From an uncultured Ruminococcus sp. (lineage in GTDB: Bacteria > Bacillota > Clostridia > Oscillospirales > Ruminococcaceae): a stretch of 33,185 bases of DNA. Positions 16,661 through 22,986 of the stretch are shown here, piece after piece. Each line of letters begins with the position of its first letter. The stretch's first letter is position 1. The DNA lies in assembly GCA_947627445.1 (NCBI GenBank), contig CANQWA010000029.1:1-33185 (forward strand), in the 5' to 3' direction. The position numbers were made by a program, and so were the translations under genes. The notes under the pieces are model-generated. The model searched no databases, was not told the origin of the DNA, and worked only from the letters and a program-made list of their open reading frames with translations.

Positions 16661-16945
16661 TTACTGGTTTACTGCGTCCTTCAGGTTTTTGCTTGCTTTG
16701 AATACCGGTGCATTAGAAGCTGGTACGTCTACCGGTTCACCTGTACGGGGATTCTTACAAACCTTTGCGCTTCGCTCACGAACTTCAAAAGTACCGAACT
16801 TAGAAATGGTTACCTTGTCGCCGGCAGCCAATGCATCACGGATAGCATCAAATACAGCAGTTACCGTTTCTTCAACCTGCTTCTTGGTGCTGTCACCGCA
16901 ATCATAGCTTTCACGCAGTTTTTCGATCAGATCTGTTTTAGTCAT
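16661..16945 (-). CDS. hup: HU family histone-like DNA-binding protein
   Basis: A 94-residue nucleoid protein, dimeric and DNA-bending. The family pattern is complete: MTKTDLIEKL at the start, the alpha-helical pair, VTISKFGTFEVRERSAK, then the DNA-binding arm CKNPRTGEPVDVPASNAPVFKASKNLKDAVN. GGAGG lies 9 bases before the ATG. It has its own consensus promoter (16978-17006) and terminator, so it is a single-gene unit, presumably highly expressed. Confidence 0.95.
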   Translation of the reverse strand: MTKTDLIEKLRESYDCGDSTKKQVEETVTAVFDAIRDALAAGDKVTISKFGTFEVRERSAKVCKNPRTGEPVDVPASNAPVFKASKNLKDAVNQ

Positions 16946-16977
16946 AGTAATTCCTCCAAAAAATAATCTACTTACGA

Positions 16978-17006
16978 ATTATATACCATTCTATCTGATT
17001 TGTCAA
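16978..17006 (-). promoter_or_regulatory. Consensus promoter of the HU gene
   Basis: On the minus strand, TTGACA (17006-17001), 17-base spacer, TATAAT (16983-16978). Both hexamers match the sigma-A consensus perfectly. It is about 33 bases from the HU start. Confidence 0.88.
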
Positions 17007-17126
17007 GAAAATCCGAAAAAAATGACATTTGTACGGAAATTCAACTGATTTCAGGCGTTTTTTTATATAAATGCACAGAAAAAGCCACCGATCCGGCAAG
17101 AGAAAAAACACGGAATATCGCCGATT

Positions 17127-17642
17127 TCAAGAGAGTTTCAGATACTTTTTCACACTGTCCAGCAAACGCTGGTGGCATTTTTGTACGGAACATCTTGTCA
17201 TGTCCACAGTTAGATCAGCGTATTTTTCGTACAGCGGGCAGCGTTCATCATACAGCTCTTGCAGCGTGGTACAGCCTCCATGACAAACAACGCCCCTTGT
17301 CACCATGTTGCCCACCCGCTGTGTTAGATCGGATATTTCATGATGCAGATATACCACAATACCAGTCTCTTTCAGATATTGCATGGCACCGCCGTGATAG
17401 ACGGCGCTGCCGCCGGTGGAAATGACTGCCCGATTGGTGTAGATAGATCGTATCACATTGCCTTCTAACTCGATGAATCCGCTGACACCGCGATCTTCGA
17501 TCAGCTGCATCAAAGGTTTTTCGTAAGTATCCATGATTACGGTATCTGTATCTATAAAATAGTAACCCAGTGCATCTGCCAGGGTATTTCCCAATGTGCT
17601 TTTTCCGGAACCGGGCATTCCAATCAGAGAGATATTTTCCAT
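17127..17642 (-). CDS. aroK: Shikimate kinase
   Basis: Phosphorylates shikimate with ATP in aromatic amino acid synthesis. It has 171 residues, the usual size. The Walker A motif is GMPGSGKS (8-15), followed by the DTD strand (FIDTDTVI) that binds shikimate, the F-x-E-x-E region (GFIELEGNVI), the STGGSAVY loop and a lid with RVGNMVTRGVV. The late part QELYDERCPLYEKYADLTVD is typical. ATG at 17642 is preceded by AAAGGCGG. An in-frame ATG 75 bases upstream adds a basic, non-family N terminus and is not preferred. The gene stands alone. A weak GCC/GGC hairpin with T5 lies just downstream on the minus strand at about 17080-17097. Confidence 0.88.
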   Translation of the reverse strand: MENISLIGMPGSGKSTLGNTLADALGYYFIDTDTVIMDTYEKPLMQLIEDRGVSGFIELEGNVIRSIYTNRAVISTGGSAVYHGGAMQYLKETGIVVYLHHEISDLTQRVGNMVTRGVVCHGGCTTLQELYDERCPLYEKYADLTVDMTRCSVQKCHQRLLDSVKKYLKLS

Positions 17643-17834
17643 AATAAGCTGCCGCCTTTCTGTGCGAATATTCCGAGCGATACACCGGAATCTCTTTCTG
17701 AAGATATTGTACCACATTTCTGAAAAAAATGCAAGAGATAGAACGGCTTGGTGTATTTTCTGAAAAAAAAGTAAGATTTACCGGAAAAATTCAGTGATTT
17801 CTTAATCTTTGCAAATATTATTGTCATCTTTGTG

Positions 17835-17843
17835 TGTTATAAT
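17835..17843 (+). promoter_or_regulatory. Extended -10 promoter before the GntR gene
   Basis: TGTTATAAT is an extended -10 element (TGn plus TATAAT). No good -35 is present at 17 bases, which is common for extended -10 promoters. The rest of the 324-base gap 17643-17966 is AT-rich and shows nothing else convincing. Confidence 0.5.
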
Positions 17844-17966
17844 AATCTTATAAAATATTTTTTTGGTTGATATGCATAATTTGTAGGGCAGATTTCGGTA
17901 TCCGGACGAGATTTCTGAAATTTTGGATGTGATACTGATATCTCATGTTCGGAAGGGGGATGGAAC

Positions 17967-18707
17967 ATGAAGCAATCTACTCGTTATATGTGTGATGTGG
18001 TAACACAGGAAATCATGCAATTGATATTAACAGATAAACTACATCAGGGAGAAGTTTTGCCATCGGCTTCTACCATGGCAAAAAAGCTTTCTCTATCTCG
18101 GCGCAGCGTTCGTGAAGTATATCTGCATCTGAGCTATGTCGGCATGCTGGATCATAGCAGAGGAAATAATTTCTATCTGGTAGGGGATGTGGCAGACGGA
18201 TTCAGAGGATATTTGAGAGTGCTTCTGGTGATGCGTCAGATCTCGCCGTATCATGTGTGCGATGTGCGTTGTATGATGGATCTTTCCGCCTTAAAGCTTG
18301 CTTTTGAACGATGGGAGCAGTTGGATATTGAACAATTGGGAGAATACATTGAACAAATGCAATACGGCAATCTGCTGGAATCCATTGATGCAGATGAAAA
18401 AACCCATCTATGGCTGATATATGCCTCCGGCAATCAACTGATGTCCTGCATGATCGAGTCTATCTGGGATATCTGCGGCACACAGGTAAATTTGATACTG
18501 ACCGGCGGAGAAGAAGAATTGTGCAGCGTTCTGAAAAAGATTCATGAAAGGCTGTATAAGGGTTTTTTGCATCGGAATTATGAACAGGCATTTTCTGCCA
18601 TCCAAGAACATTATGCGGTAATCAAAAAAGCTTTACAAGAACTGGAACAGCATTCACCGCAGTTGTTTCATAATTCCGTTCAAAACCCGTACAAAAATAT
18701 GATATGA
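17967..18707 (+). CDS. GntR family transcriptional regulator, FCD-like C-terminal domain
   Basis: A 246-residue DNA-binding regulator. Residues about 8-75 are the winged helix of GntR proteins: the recognition region reads LPSASTMAKKLSLSRRSVRE, with the wing GMLDHSRGNNFYLV. Residues about 90-230 are all-helical and match the FadR/FCD type of ligand domain (VCDVRCMMDLSALKLAFER; an acidic residue and later His such as ADEKTHLWLIYASGN for metal or ligand binding). The effector is unknown. GGAAGGGGG lies upstream of the ATG. It is followed by its own terminator, so it is probably a single gene, and its target is not obvious from the neighbours. Confidence 0.85.
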   Translation: MKQSTRYMCDVVTQEIMQLILTDKLHQGEVLPSASTMAKKLSLSRRSVREVYLHLSYVGMLDHSRGNNFYLVGDVADGFRGYLRVLLVMRQISPYHVCDVRCMMDLSALKLAFERWEQLDIEQLGEYIEQMQYGNLLESIDADEKTHLWLIYASGNQLMSCMIESIWDICGTQVNLILTGGEEELCSVLKKIHERLYKGFLHRNYEQAFSAIQEHYAVIKKALQELEQHSPQLFHNSVQNPYKNMI

Positions 18708-18712
18708 TCATC

Positions 18713-18747
18713 TTGTCCGGCGGAGGAAAACTCTGCCGGACAATTTT
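18713..18747 (+). terminator. Terminator of the GntR gene
   Basis: TTGTCCGGC (18713-18721) pairs perfectly with GCCGGACAA (18735-18743), followed by TTTTG. It begins 6 bases after the stop. Confidence 0.88.
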
Positions 18748-18807
18748 GTCTGCACCTTTTGACAGTTTCTAGAATATAATAGGGTGTATCAGAAAGGAGG
18801 CAATACA

Positions 18808-18900
18808 ATGAAGATTGTTGTGGTAAAAAGTCCAAAACTGTTGTCCAGTATCTTCCGTATGATTTTTAAGATTCAGAAGGAAACACCTGATGAGCAGTAA
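18808..18900 (+). CDS. spoVM: SpoVM-like sporulation micropeptide (30 residues)
   Basis: A 30-codon gene with an excellent ribosome site (AGAAAGGAGG at 18791-18800, 7 bases before ATG). The peptide starts MKIVVVKSPKLLSSIFRMIF and ends in a short charged tail. Bacillus SpoVM is 26 residues and starts MKFYTIKLPKFLGGIVRAML. Both share the basic N terminus, Lys7, the key Pro9-Lys10 and the amphipathic helix after it. SpoVM marks the curved forespore membrane and anchors spore-coat assembly through SpoIVA. The next genes include a SpoIVFB-type protease, which supports the call. A TATAAT at 18775-18780 precedes it, but no well-spaced -35 is present. A sporulation sigma factor is possible. Confidence 0.78.
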   Translation: MKIVVVKSPKLLSSIFRMIFKIQKETPDEQ

Positions 18901-18945
18901 CCAAACATAAGAGCAAATTCAGCATCTCAGAACAGGTTTTAAGAA

Positions 18946-18991
18946 ATATGCCTCTTGTCGTCTATCATAGTGACAGAGGCATATTTTTTTG
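18946..18991 (+). terminator. Terminator after the SpoVM-like gene
   Basis: ATATGCCTCT (18946-18955) pairs perfectly with AGAGGCATAT further on, followed by seven T residues. This shows that the reading frame crossing it is not translated from ATG 18955. Confidence 0.85.
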
Positions 18992-19053
18992 GCCTGTATC
19001 ATAGATTGTACCATTGGTTTATATCGAAAAGGATTGTGAAAGGAGAATGCCAA

Positions 19054-19359
19054 GTGGAAGAATTTGCGGAAAATCAAAAGCCGGTTACAGAGTTCCCATC
19101 ATCAGACAGTGATTCCGTACCGGAATCTATCCAGGTTATCCCGTCTGATTCAAGTTCCAAAACGCAGCATGCCGATGATATCGCATTGATGCAATGCATT
19201 TTGTGTATCATTGCTATTTTGTTGTTCTTTGGGCTACATTGGCTGAAACCGGAATGGCAGGAGTGGTTTCTCAGTCAATATCGCCTCCATCGAAATGCAC
19301 CGACACTGCAATGGATTGACTTGCTGCTGCAATCTATCCAGGATTGGATCAAGCAATGA
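19054..19359 (+). CDS. Small single-span membrane protein coupled to the site-2 protease
   Basis: A 101-residue protein with an acidic, Ser-rich N-terminal ~45 residues, one hydrophobic span (CILCIIAILLFFGLHWL) and a C-terminal soluble part ending LLLQSIQDWIKQ. Start is GTG at 19054, with AAAGGAG at 19039-19045. The earlier ATG at 18955 lies inside a terminator hairpin and is rejected. Its stop overlaps the protease ATG (ATGA at 19356-19359). In Bacillus the SpoIVFB protease is encoded after its partner SpoIVFA, so this may be a shortened positional counterpart. No LytM domain or sequence signature of SpoIVFA is present, so the role is inferred. Confidence 0.65.
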   Translation: MEEFAENQKPVTEFPSSDSDSVPESIQVIPSDSSSKTQHADDIALMQCILCIIAILLFFGLHWLKPEWQEWFLSQYRLHRNAPTLQWIDLLLQSIQDWIKQ

Positions 19360-19946
19360 TCTGTCTGCACTGGAACAAAATCACATTTCACATCGGATTC
19401 AGTTTTTTTGCTGCTGCCGCACTGATCGGAACATTAGGCGGCAGCATTTTATTTCTGAAAGTATTTACTGCCTGTATCATCCATGAAGGGGGACATTTGT
19501 TAGTGTTGCGTCGATTCGGACAGCACATACGCTGTGTAAATTTATGCGGAGCGGGCATCACAATTCTTCCGTCAGAAAGCTATGGCGCTTACTGGCGGGA
19601 TATTTTGATCCTTCTGGCTGGACCAATTGCCAATCTGGCAGTTGGGACCCTTTGTTTGTTCTGGGGGGGAATGGCAGAATACGGGGTAATGCATATCAGT
19701 TTAGGATGGTTCAATCTTCTGCCATATCGCTGCCTGGATGGAGGTTCTATATTGGATGCTATACTTTGTGCCAGAGAATGTTCGCTGGAACATTCCAGAT
19801 GGATCGAAAATGTGATTTGTCTGCTTTTCAGCATTCTTCTTTTGTTATTTTTGGGCGTCTGTCAGATTCGTCAATTTTCCCTTCTTGCGATGATTCTGTA
19901 TCTGACTGCACTTCAATTTTTGGCAGAAACCAAAGACAGTATATAA
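19356..19946 (+). CDS. Site-2 protease family membrane metallopeptidase M50 (SpoIVFB-like)
   Basis: A 196-residue intramembrane zinc protease. The catalytic motif HEGGH lies at 43-47 in the second hydrophobic segment, and the third zinc ligand is Asp128 in NLLPYRCLDGG (120-130). A conserved AGPIAN (88-93) loop sits between. About five or six membrane segments are visible. SpoIVFB-type enzymes cut pro-sigma-K in the mother cell, and the SpoVM-like gene just upstream fits a sporulation role. ATG at 19356 overlaps the upstream stop. An in-frame TTG at 19344 is not needed. A terminator follows. Substrate is inferred from context only. Confidence 0.85.
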   Translation: MICLHWNKITFHIGFSFFAAAALIGTLGGSILFLKVFTACIIHEGGHLLVLRRFGQHIRCVNLCGAGITILPSESYGAYWRDILILLAGPIANLAVGTLCLFWGGMAEYGVMHISLGWFNLLPYRCLDGGSILDAILCARECSLEHSRWIENVICLLFSILLLLFLGVCQIRQFSLLAMILYLTALQFLAETKDSI

Positions 19947-19949
19947 TTC

Positions 19950-19977
19950 AAAAGGCGCTATTTACAGCGCTTTTTTT
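19950..19977 (+). terminator. Terminator of the site-2 protease operon
   Basis: The hairpin GCGCT (19955-19959)/AGCGC (19966-19970), with additional A-T pairs and a run of seven T residues, starts a few bases after the stop codon. Confidence 0.8.
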
Positions 19978-20039
19978 ACAATCTGATTTTGTACATACAT
20001 ATATATATTGAATGTTGAATTCTTTTTGATGTTCACTAT

Positions 20040-20215
20040 GCTTACTAATTTTTCTATATTCTGCCAGAAGCTCAAGAGAATTCTGACGAAACAATAAAAA
20101 CTCACAGCTGCGGTTATGTTTTTAACATTGACACTAAAAATTTGGGAGTGCTTGAATCTGATTTTTCAGACCTAAATGGCACAATTTTTGCGGGCGATAT
20201 TGGCATGAAAAAATG
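20040..20215 (+). pseudogene. Decayed gene fragment A in the 19947-20642 gap
   Basis: A plus-strand frame ending in TGA at about 20215 reads like real protein (…LPEAQENSDETIKTHSCGY, then VFNIDTKNLGVLESDF and LNGTIFAGDIGMKK). It has no start codon or ribosome site and is interrupted upstream. Composition is protein-like but no family was recognised. It is probably a remnant of a deleted gene. Confidence 0.35.
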
Positions 20216-20396
20216 ACTTATGTGATGAATATGTCCAGTGGCGCTATTATTGCTCCCCCAAGTAAACCTTGCTATAAATATTTGCCGAAAATGCAAAATC
20301 TCTGCGTTGCAAATCTGGACATACGACAGGTTACTTTCGCTTTTTCGCCTTGCCCTCGTCAAAATGTTGCGCGAAAATTCATGCACAAATCCTATG

Positions 20397-20528
20397 AGAA
20401 CAAGTTCTTACAATATGCTCTACCATTTCAGAGGAACTCTGAGAGATAGTCGTTATGAAGACAATAGTTTTGCAAAACAGCTCGATAAGATCGCTTTAGT
20501 TTCATTACAACTGCCCTATCCTGAATGA
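20397..20528 (+). pseudogene. Decayed gene fragment B in the 19947-20642 gap
   Basis: A 44-codon frame reads MRTSSYNMLYHFRGTLRDSR and continues to a natural-looking end (KQLDKIALVSLQLPYPE). No Shine-Dalgarno precedes it. The upstream sequence in the same frame (Arg/Cys-rich) looks non-coding. It could be a gene tail left after rearrangement. No family was recognised. The remaining bases to 20642 show nothing clear. Confidence 0.3.
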
Positions 20529-20642
20529 CAATATAACGCCAATCCCGCAATGACTGTTTGTCGGAGCTTTTATCGCTGCCGCAACTCCTTAGTTTGTATG
20601 AGTTCCACGTTGCTTTTCCTTTCTGTTATTGATCAGGCACGT

Positions 20643-21317
20643 CTAAAGAAAATTTATTCCATTTTCCTTCCACCTATTAATCACACCTTGATAGCTTTTA
20701 CCTTTCTTTAAAACAAATGGTTGGATTCCAAGAGAAAAAATAATTTTATGTATAAATTTCTGTAATGGGTAATTTTTTTGTCTGGTTATGTCTGAATACA
20801 ATTTATCTGCTATTGTTTCAGCTTTATTTTTTATCACTGAATATTTTTGAATGTCAGTATTATAAGGTAAATTGAATGTCATTTTACCGCTGATCTGTGC
20901 GCCTGAATATAGAAGAAGTTGATTCAGGATTTTACCGGTAGCCTTACTTCCATAATTTTCTCCAGTTGCAATGCAGACTGCATATTTCCTATACAATAAC
21001 TGCTCAATTACGAAATGCCCTCTGTCAATAAACTGTTTCAAAAGATCTGATACATTGCTTGCATAGGTAGGTGACCCTATGACAACACCATTTGCAAGAG
21101 AAATTTTTTCTGAAAGTTTTTCTGCATCGTCATAAATTCGACAATGCCCTATACGATAACAGCAACAACATCCGTTACAATGTTGCATATTCAATTCACT
21201 AACATGGATAAATTCTGTTTTAGTTCCATTGGCTGTCAGTTTATCTTGCATACATTGCATAATTTGCGCAGTAACGCCATTTGTTCGTGGACTACCGTTT
21301 ATCAGAATTATTTTCAT
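20643..21317 (-). CDS. Flavodoxin-family NAD(P)H oxidoreductase / iron-sulfur flavoprotein-like
   Basis: A 224-residue flavoprotein. The FMN phosphate loop is INGSPRTNG near the N terminus, followed by the Cys-rich motif CNGCCCCYRIGHC (Cys47, 50-52, 59), which in iron-sulfur flavoproteins binds a cluster. Then comes ANGVVIGSPTYASNVSDLLKQ, the flavin-binding strand. Normal flavodoxin-like reductases of this type are 180-230 residues. ATG at 21317 is preceded by AAAGGAGG with good spacing; an upstream TTG overlaps the ribosome site and is rejected. It is last in the ogt-GNAT operon, 14 bases after the GNAT gene. The electron acceptor is unknown. Confidence 0.85.
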   Translation of the reverse strand: MKIILINGSPRTNGVTAQIMQCMQDKLTANGTKTEFIHVSELNMQHCNGCCCCYRIGHCRIYDDAEKLSEKISLANGVVIGSPTYASNVSDLLKQFIDRGHFVIEQLLYRKYAVCIATGENYGSKATGKILNQLLLYSGAQISGKMTFNLPYNTDIQKYSVIKNKAETIADKLYSDITRQKNYPLQKFIHKIIFSLGIQPFVLKKGKSYQGVINRWKENGINFL

Positions 21318-21331
21318 ACATTTTCCTCCTT

Positions 21332-21796
21332 TCAATCCAATTTTTTCGCATAACAGACAGCTTCCTTTAATGTATCATACGGTGGATAACTCAGAATCTG
21401 CCTATATCCCAATTTCTGATACAGACTGACTGCATCATGCATGATTTCTCGTGTTTGCAAAATCGATTTTTGAAATCCGTTTTGGATCGCTTTTTTCTCA
21501 ACTTCCGACATCATTTTTGTGGCGATTCCCATGCCTCTATATGCAGGTTCTACCCATAATCTTTTTATCTCAACGATATGTTCGGCATATTTTTTCATTC
21601 CTGTACAGCCCACACATTTTTCACCAATATAGGCCAAAAGTACATCCTGTATCATTTCGGAAATATTGTAGGGAATGAAGTCTTTCCGGTTTTTCCTGCC
21701 TCCGACAAGACTGCTGTAATATGCTTCCGTTACAAGATAAAAATGATGAAATTCTTCATCTGTACCATCTGTCCAGATAAAATGTGGTTTTTCCAT
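21332..21796 (-). CDS. GNAT family N-acetyltransferase
   Basis: A 154-residue acetyl-CoA-dependent acyltransferase. The fold is visible as VLLAYIGEKCVGCTGMKKY, then EIKRLWVEPAYRGMGIATKM, where YRGMGIA is the acetyl-CoA pyrophosphate loop (R/Q-x-x-G-x-G/A). The C-terminal motif is DAVSLYQKLGYRQI. The start at 21796 was chosen because AAAAGGAG stands 10 bases upstream. The frame extends back into the 3' end of ogt without a ribosome site. Substrate is unknown. It is the middle gene of the ogt operon. Confidence 0.87.
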   Translation of the reverse strand: MEKPHFIWTDGTDEEFHHFYLVTEAYYSSLVGGRKNRKDFIPYNISEMIQDVLLAYIGEKCVGCTGMKKYAEHIVEIKRLWVEPAYRGMGIATKMMSEVEKKAIQNGFQKSILQTREIMHDAVSLYQKLGYRQILSYPPYDTLKEAVCYAKKLD

Positions 21797-21825
21797 ATAT
21801 CTTCTTCTCCTTTTGCTGCTTTGCA

Positions 21826-22314
21826 TCATTCGGATGCAGTCCGATCGTTTTTCTGCCGTTTCTGACATTCTTTTTCCAACTGAAGCAACTTGATCTTCAC
21901 ATCAAGCCCTCCTGCATAACCGCCCAATGTACCGTTTTTGCCGATGACTCTGTGACAGGGTACGATGATCATAATGGGATTTTTATTGTTTGCCATCCCG
22001 ACAGCACGGCATGCCCTGGGATTGCCCACTGCAGTGGCAACATCCTGATAACAACGGGTTTCACCATAAGGGATCGCTTTCAGTACATGCCATACATTTC
22101 GTTGAAATTCTGTTCCCTTTGGATGCAGCGGAATATCAAACTTCGTGCGTTTGCCTGCAAAATACTCTTTCAGCTGCCTGATCGTTTCTTCCGTCACAAA
22201 ACAGGGGACATCCTCTACGATGTCCGATATATGTATCGATGTGACAGCCTGACCATCCGCTTCGATACACAAGACGCCGATGGGGGATTGATAACATTGT
22301 ATGTAATGGCTCAT
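21826..22314 (-). CDS. ogt: Methylated-DNA--protein-cysteine S-methyltransferase
   Basis: Suicide repair protein that takes the alkyl group from O6-methylguanine, 162 residues. The active-site motif IVPCHRVI has the acceptor Cys120. GTEFQRNVWHVLKAIPYGET and the helix-turn-helix with RAVGMANNKNP are typical of the MGMT/Ogt DNA-binding domain. The C-terminal GYAGGLDVKIKLLQLE is also diagnostic. GGAGG is 8 bases before the ATG. It is first in an operon with a GNAT and a flavoprotein gene. Its consensus promoter lies inside a dispersed repeat element. Confidence 0.93.
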   Translation of the reverse strand: MSHYIQCYQSPIGVLCIEADGQAVTSIHISDIVEDVPCFVTEETIRQLKEYFAGKRTKFDIPLHPKGTEFQRNVWHVLKAIPYGETRCYQDVATAVGNPRACRAVGMANNKNPIMIIVPCHRVIGKNGTLGGYAGGLDVKIKLLQLEKECQKRQKNDRTASE

Positions 22315-22333
22315 GCTTCATGCCTCCAGATAC

Positions 22334-22537
22334 GTAACAGCACCGCACAAAGACCGTCTGACGGTTTCGTGTGCAAATATTGTGCGGTGTTGCCTATGGT
22401 TTGATTTCAGTATACCACGAAAAAACACGACTGTCAAATAATTTTGATTCAGCAAAAATTCTCTGTGAAATGACGCACGGAAAGTAGGCAAGCAGTTGAC
22501 GTGCAAAGCCGATAGGCGCTCTTTGTGCGGCGTTGCC
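22334..22537 (-). repeat. MITE-like dispersed repeat, copy B, carrying the ogt promoter
   Basis: The ends are GGCAACGCCGCACAAAG (minus strand, 22537-22521) and CTTTGTGCGGTGCTGTTAC (22352-22334), imperfect inverted repeats of each other, giving an element of about 204 bp. Bases 22465-22537 match copy A's right half (14530-14600) at a high level. An inner inverted repeat, GCACCGCACAA / TTGTGCGGTGTTGC (22340-22394), surrounds the palindrome ACCGTCTGACGGT. The ogt promoter sits in the middle, and the ogt start is only 20 bases beyond the element's edge. Confidence 0.7.
22409..22437 (-). promoter_or_regulatory. Consensus promoter of the ogt operon
   Basis: On the minus strand, TTGACA (22437-22432), 17-base spacer, TATACT (22414-22409). 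It lies within repeat copy B, about 95 bases from the ogt start. Confidence 0.85.
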
Positions 22538-22549
22538 TTAAAACAAAAT

Positions 22550-22866
22550 GATTCAAAAAGTGTGTTTTTGATACAAAAATTCATTTTCATTTTGAATGTT
22601 ATGGGTTAACATTCGCAAATGGAGGCAAGGCTGTTGAACTTAAAGATTCAGGCGACTCCGTGACTATCAGCGTAAATGCTGAAAAAGAGGATATGCAGAC
22701 ACTTGCTATACACTACAGTCAGCCCTATGATGAAAACGGAAAGTATTAGAATATGATTGTCAAAGAACGGTCATTATTCCGAAATATTCACTGAAAAAGA
22801 GATCATGAAAAAGACCTACAACAGTGAATATGTCATAACCCTTGACGAGCTGCCGTGGAATAACTG
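22550..22866 (+). pseudogene. Degenerate remnant of a coding sequence
   Basis: Directly after repeat copy B, a frame reads FECYGLTFANGGKAVELKDS and GDSVTISVNAEKEDMQTLAI up to a stop at about 22749. A second frame then continues GHYSEIFTEKEIMKKTYNSE and ends VITLDELPWNN at 22866. The two look like one protein broken by a frameshift, without a start. The family was not recognised. It may have been cut by insertion of the repeat. Confidence 0.45.
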
Positions 22867-22944
22867 ATACCGATCCCCTCATACAATACCTTTTTATCCA
22901 GAAAAGCCTTTAGAACTTGTTCTCATAAATCGGGCAAATCAGCG

Positions 22945-22983
22945 AAAGAAAGCGTATCGACTCATAGCCGGTACGCCTTCTTT
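22945..22983 (-). terminator. Probable terminator hairpin of the AraC-type regulator gene
   Basis: AAAGAAAGCGTA (22945-22956) pairs with TACGCCTTCTTT (22972-22983) with one mismatch, 4 bases after the regulator's stop. The T tract on the minus strand is poor, so efficiency is uncertain. Confidence 0.5.
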
Positions 22984-22986
22984 GTA

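Noticed and set aside
18759-18780. TTGACA plus TATAAT as a sigma-A promoter for the SpoVM-like gene
   Set aside because: The hexamers are only 10 bases apart, too close for a sigma-A promoter.
18955-19053. ATG at 18955 as start of the one-helix membrane protein
   Set aside because: It lies within the terminator hairpin at 18946-18991; GTG at 19054 has a strong ribosome site.
20393-20408. AGAACAAGTTCT as a LexA/SOS operator
   Set aside because: The Gram-positive LexA box is GAAC-N4-GTTC; here the gap is 2 bases and no SOS gene follows.
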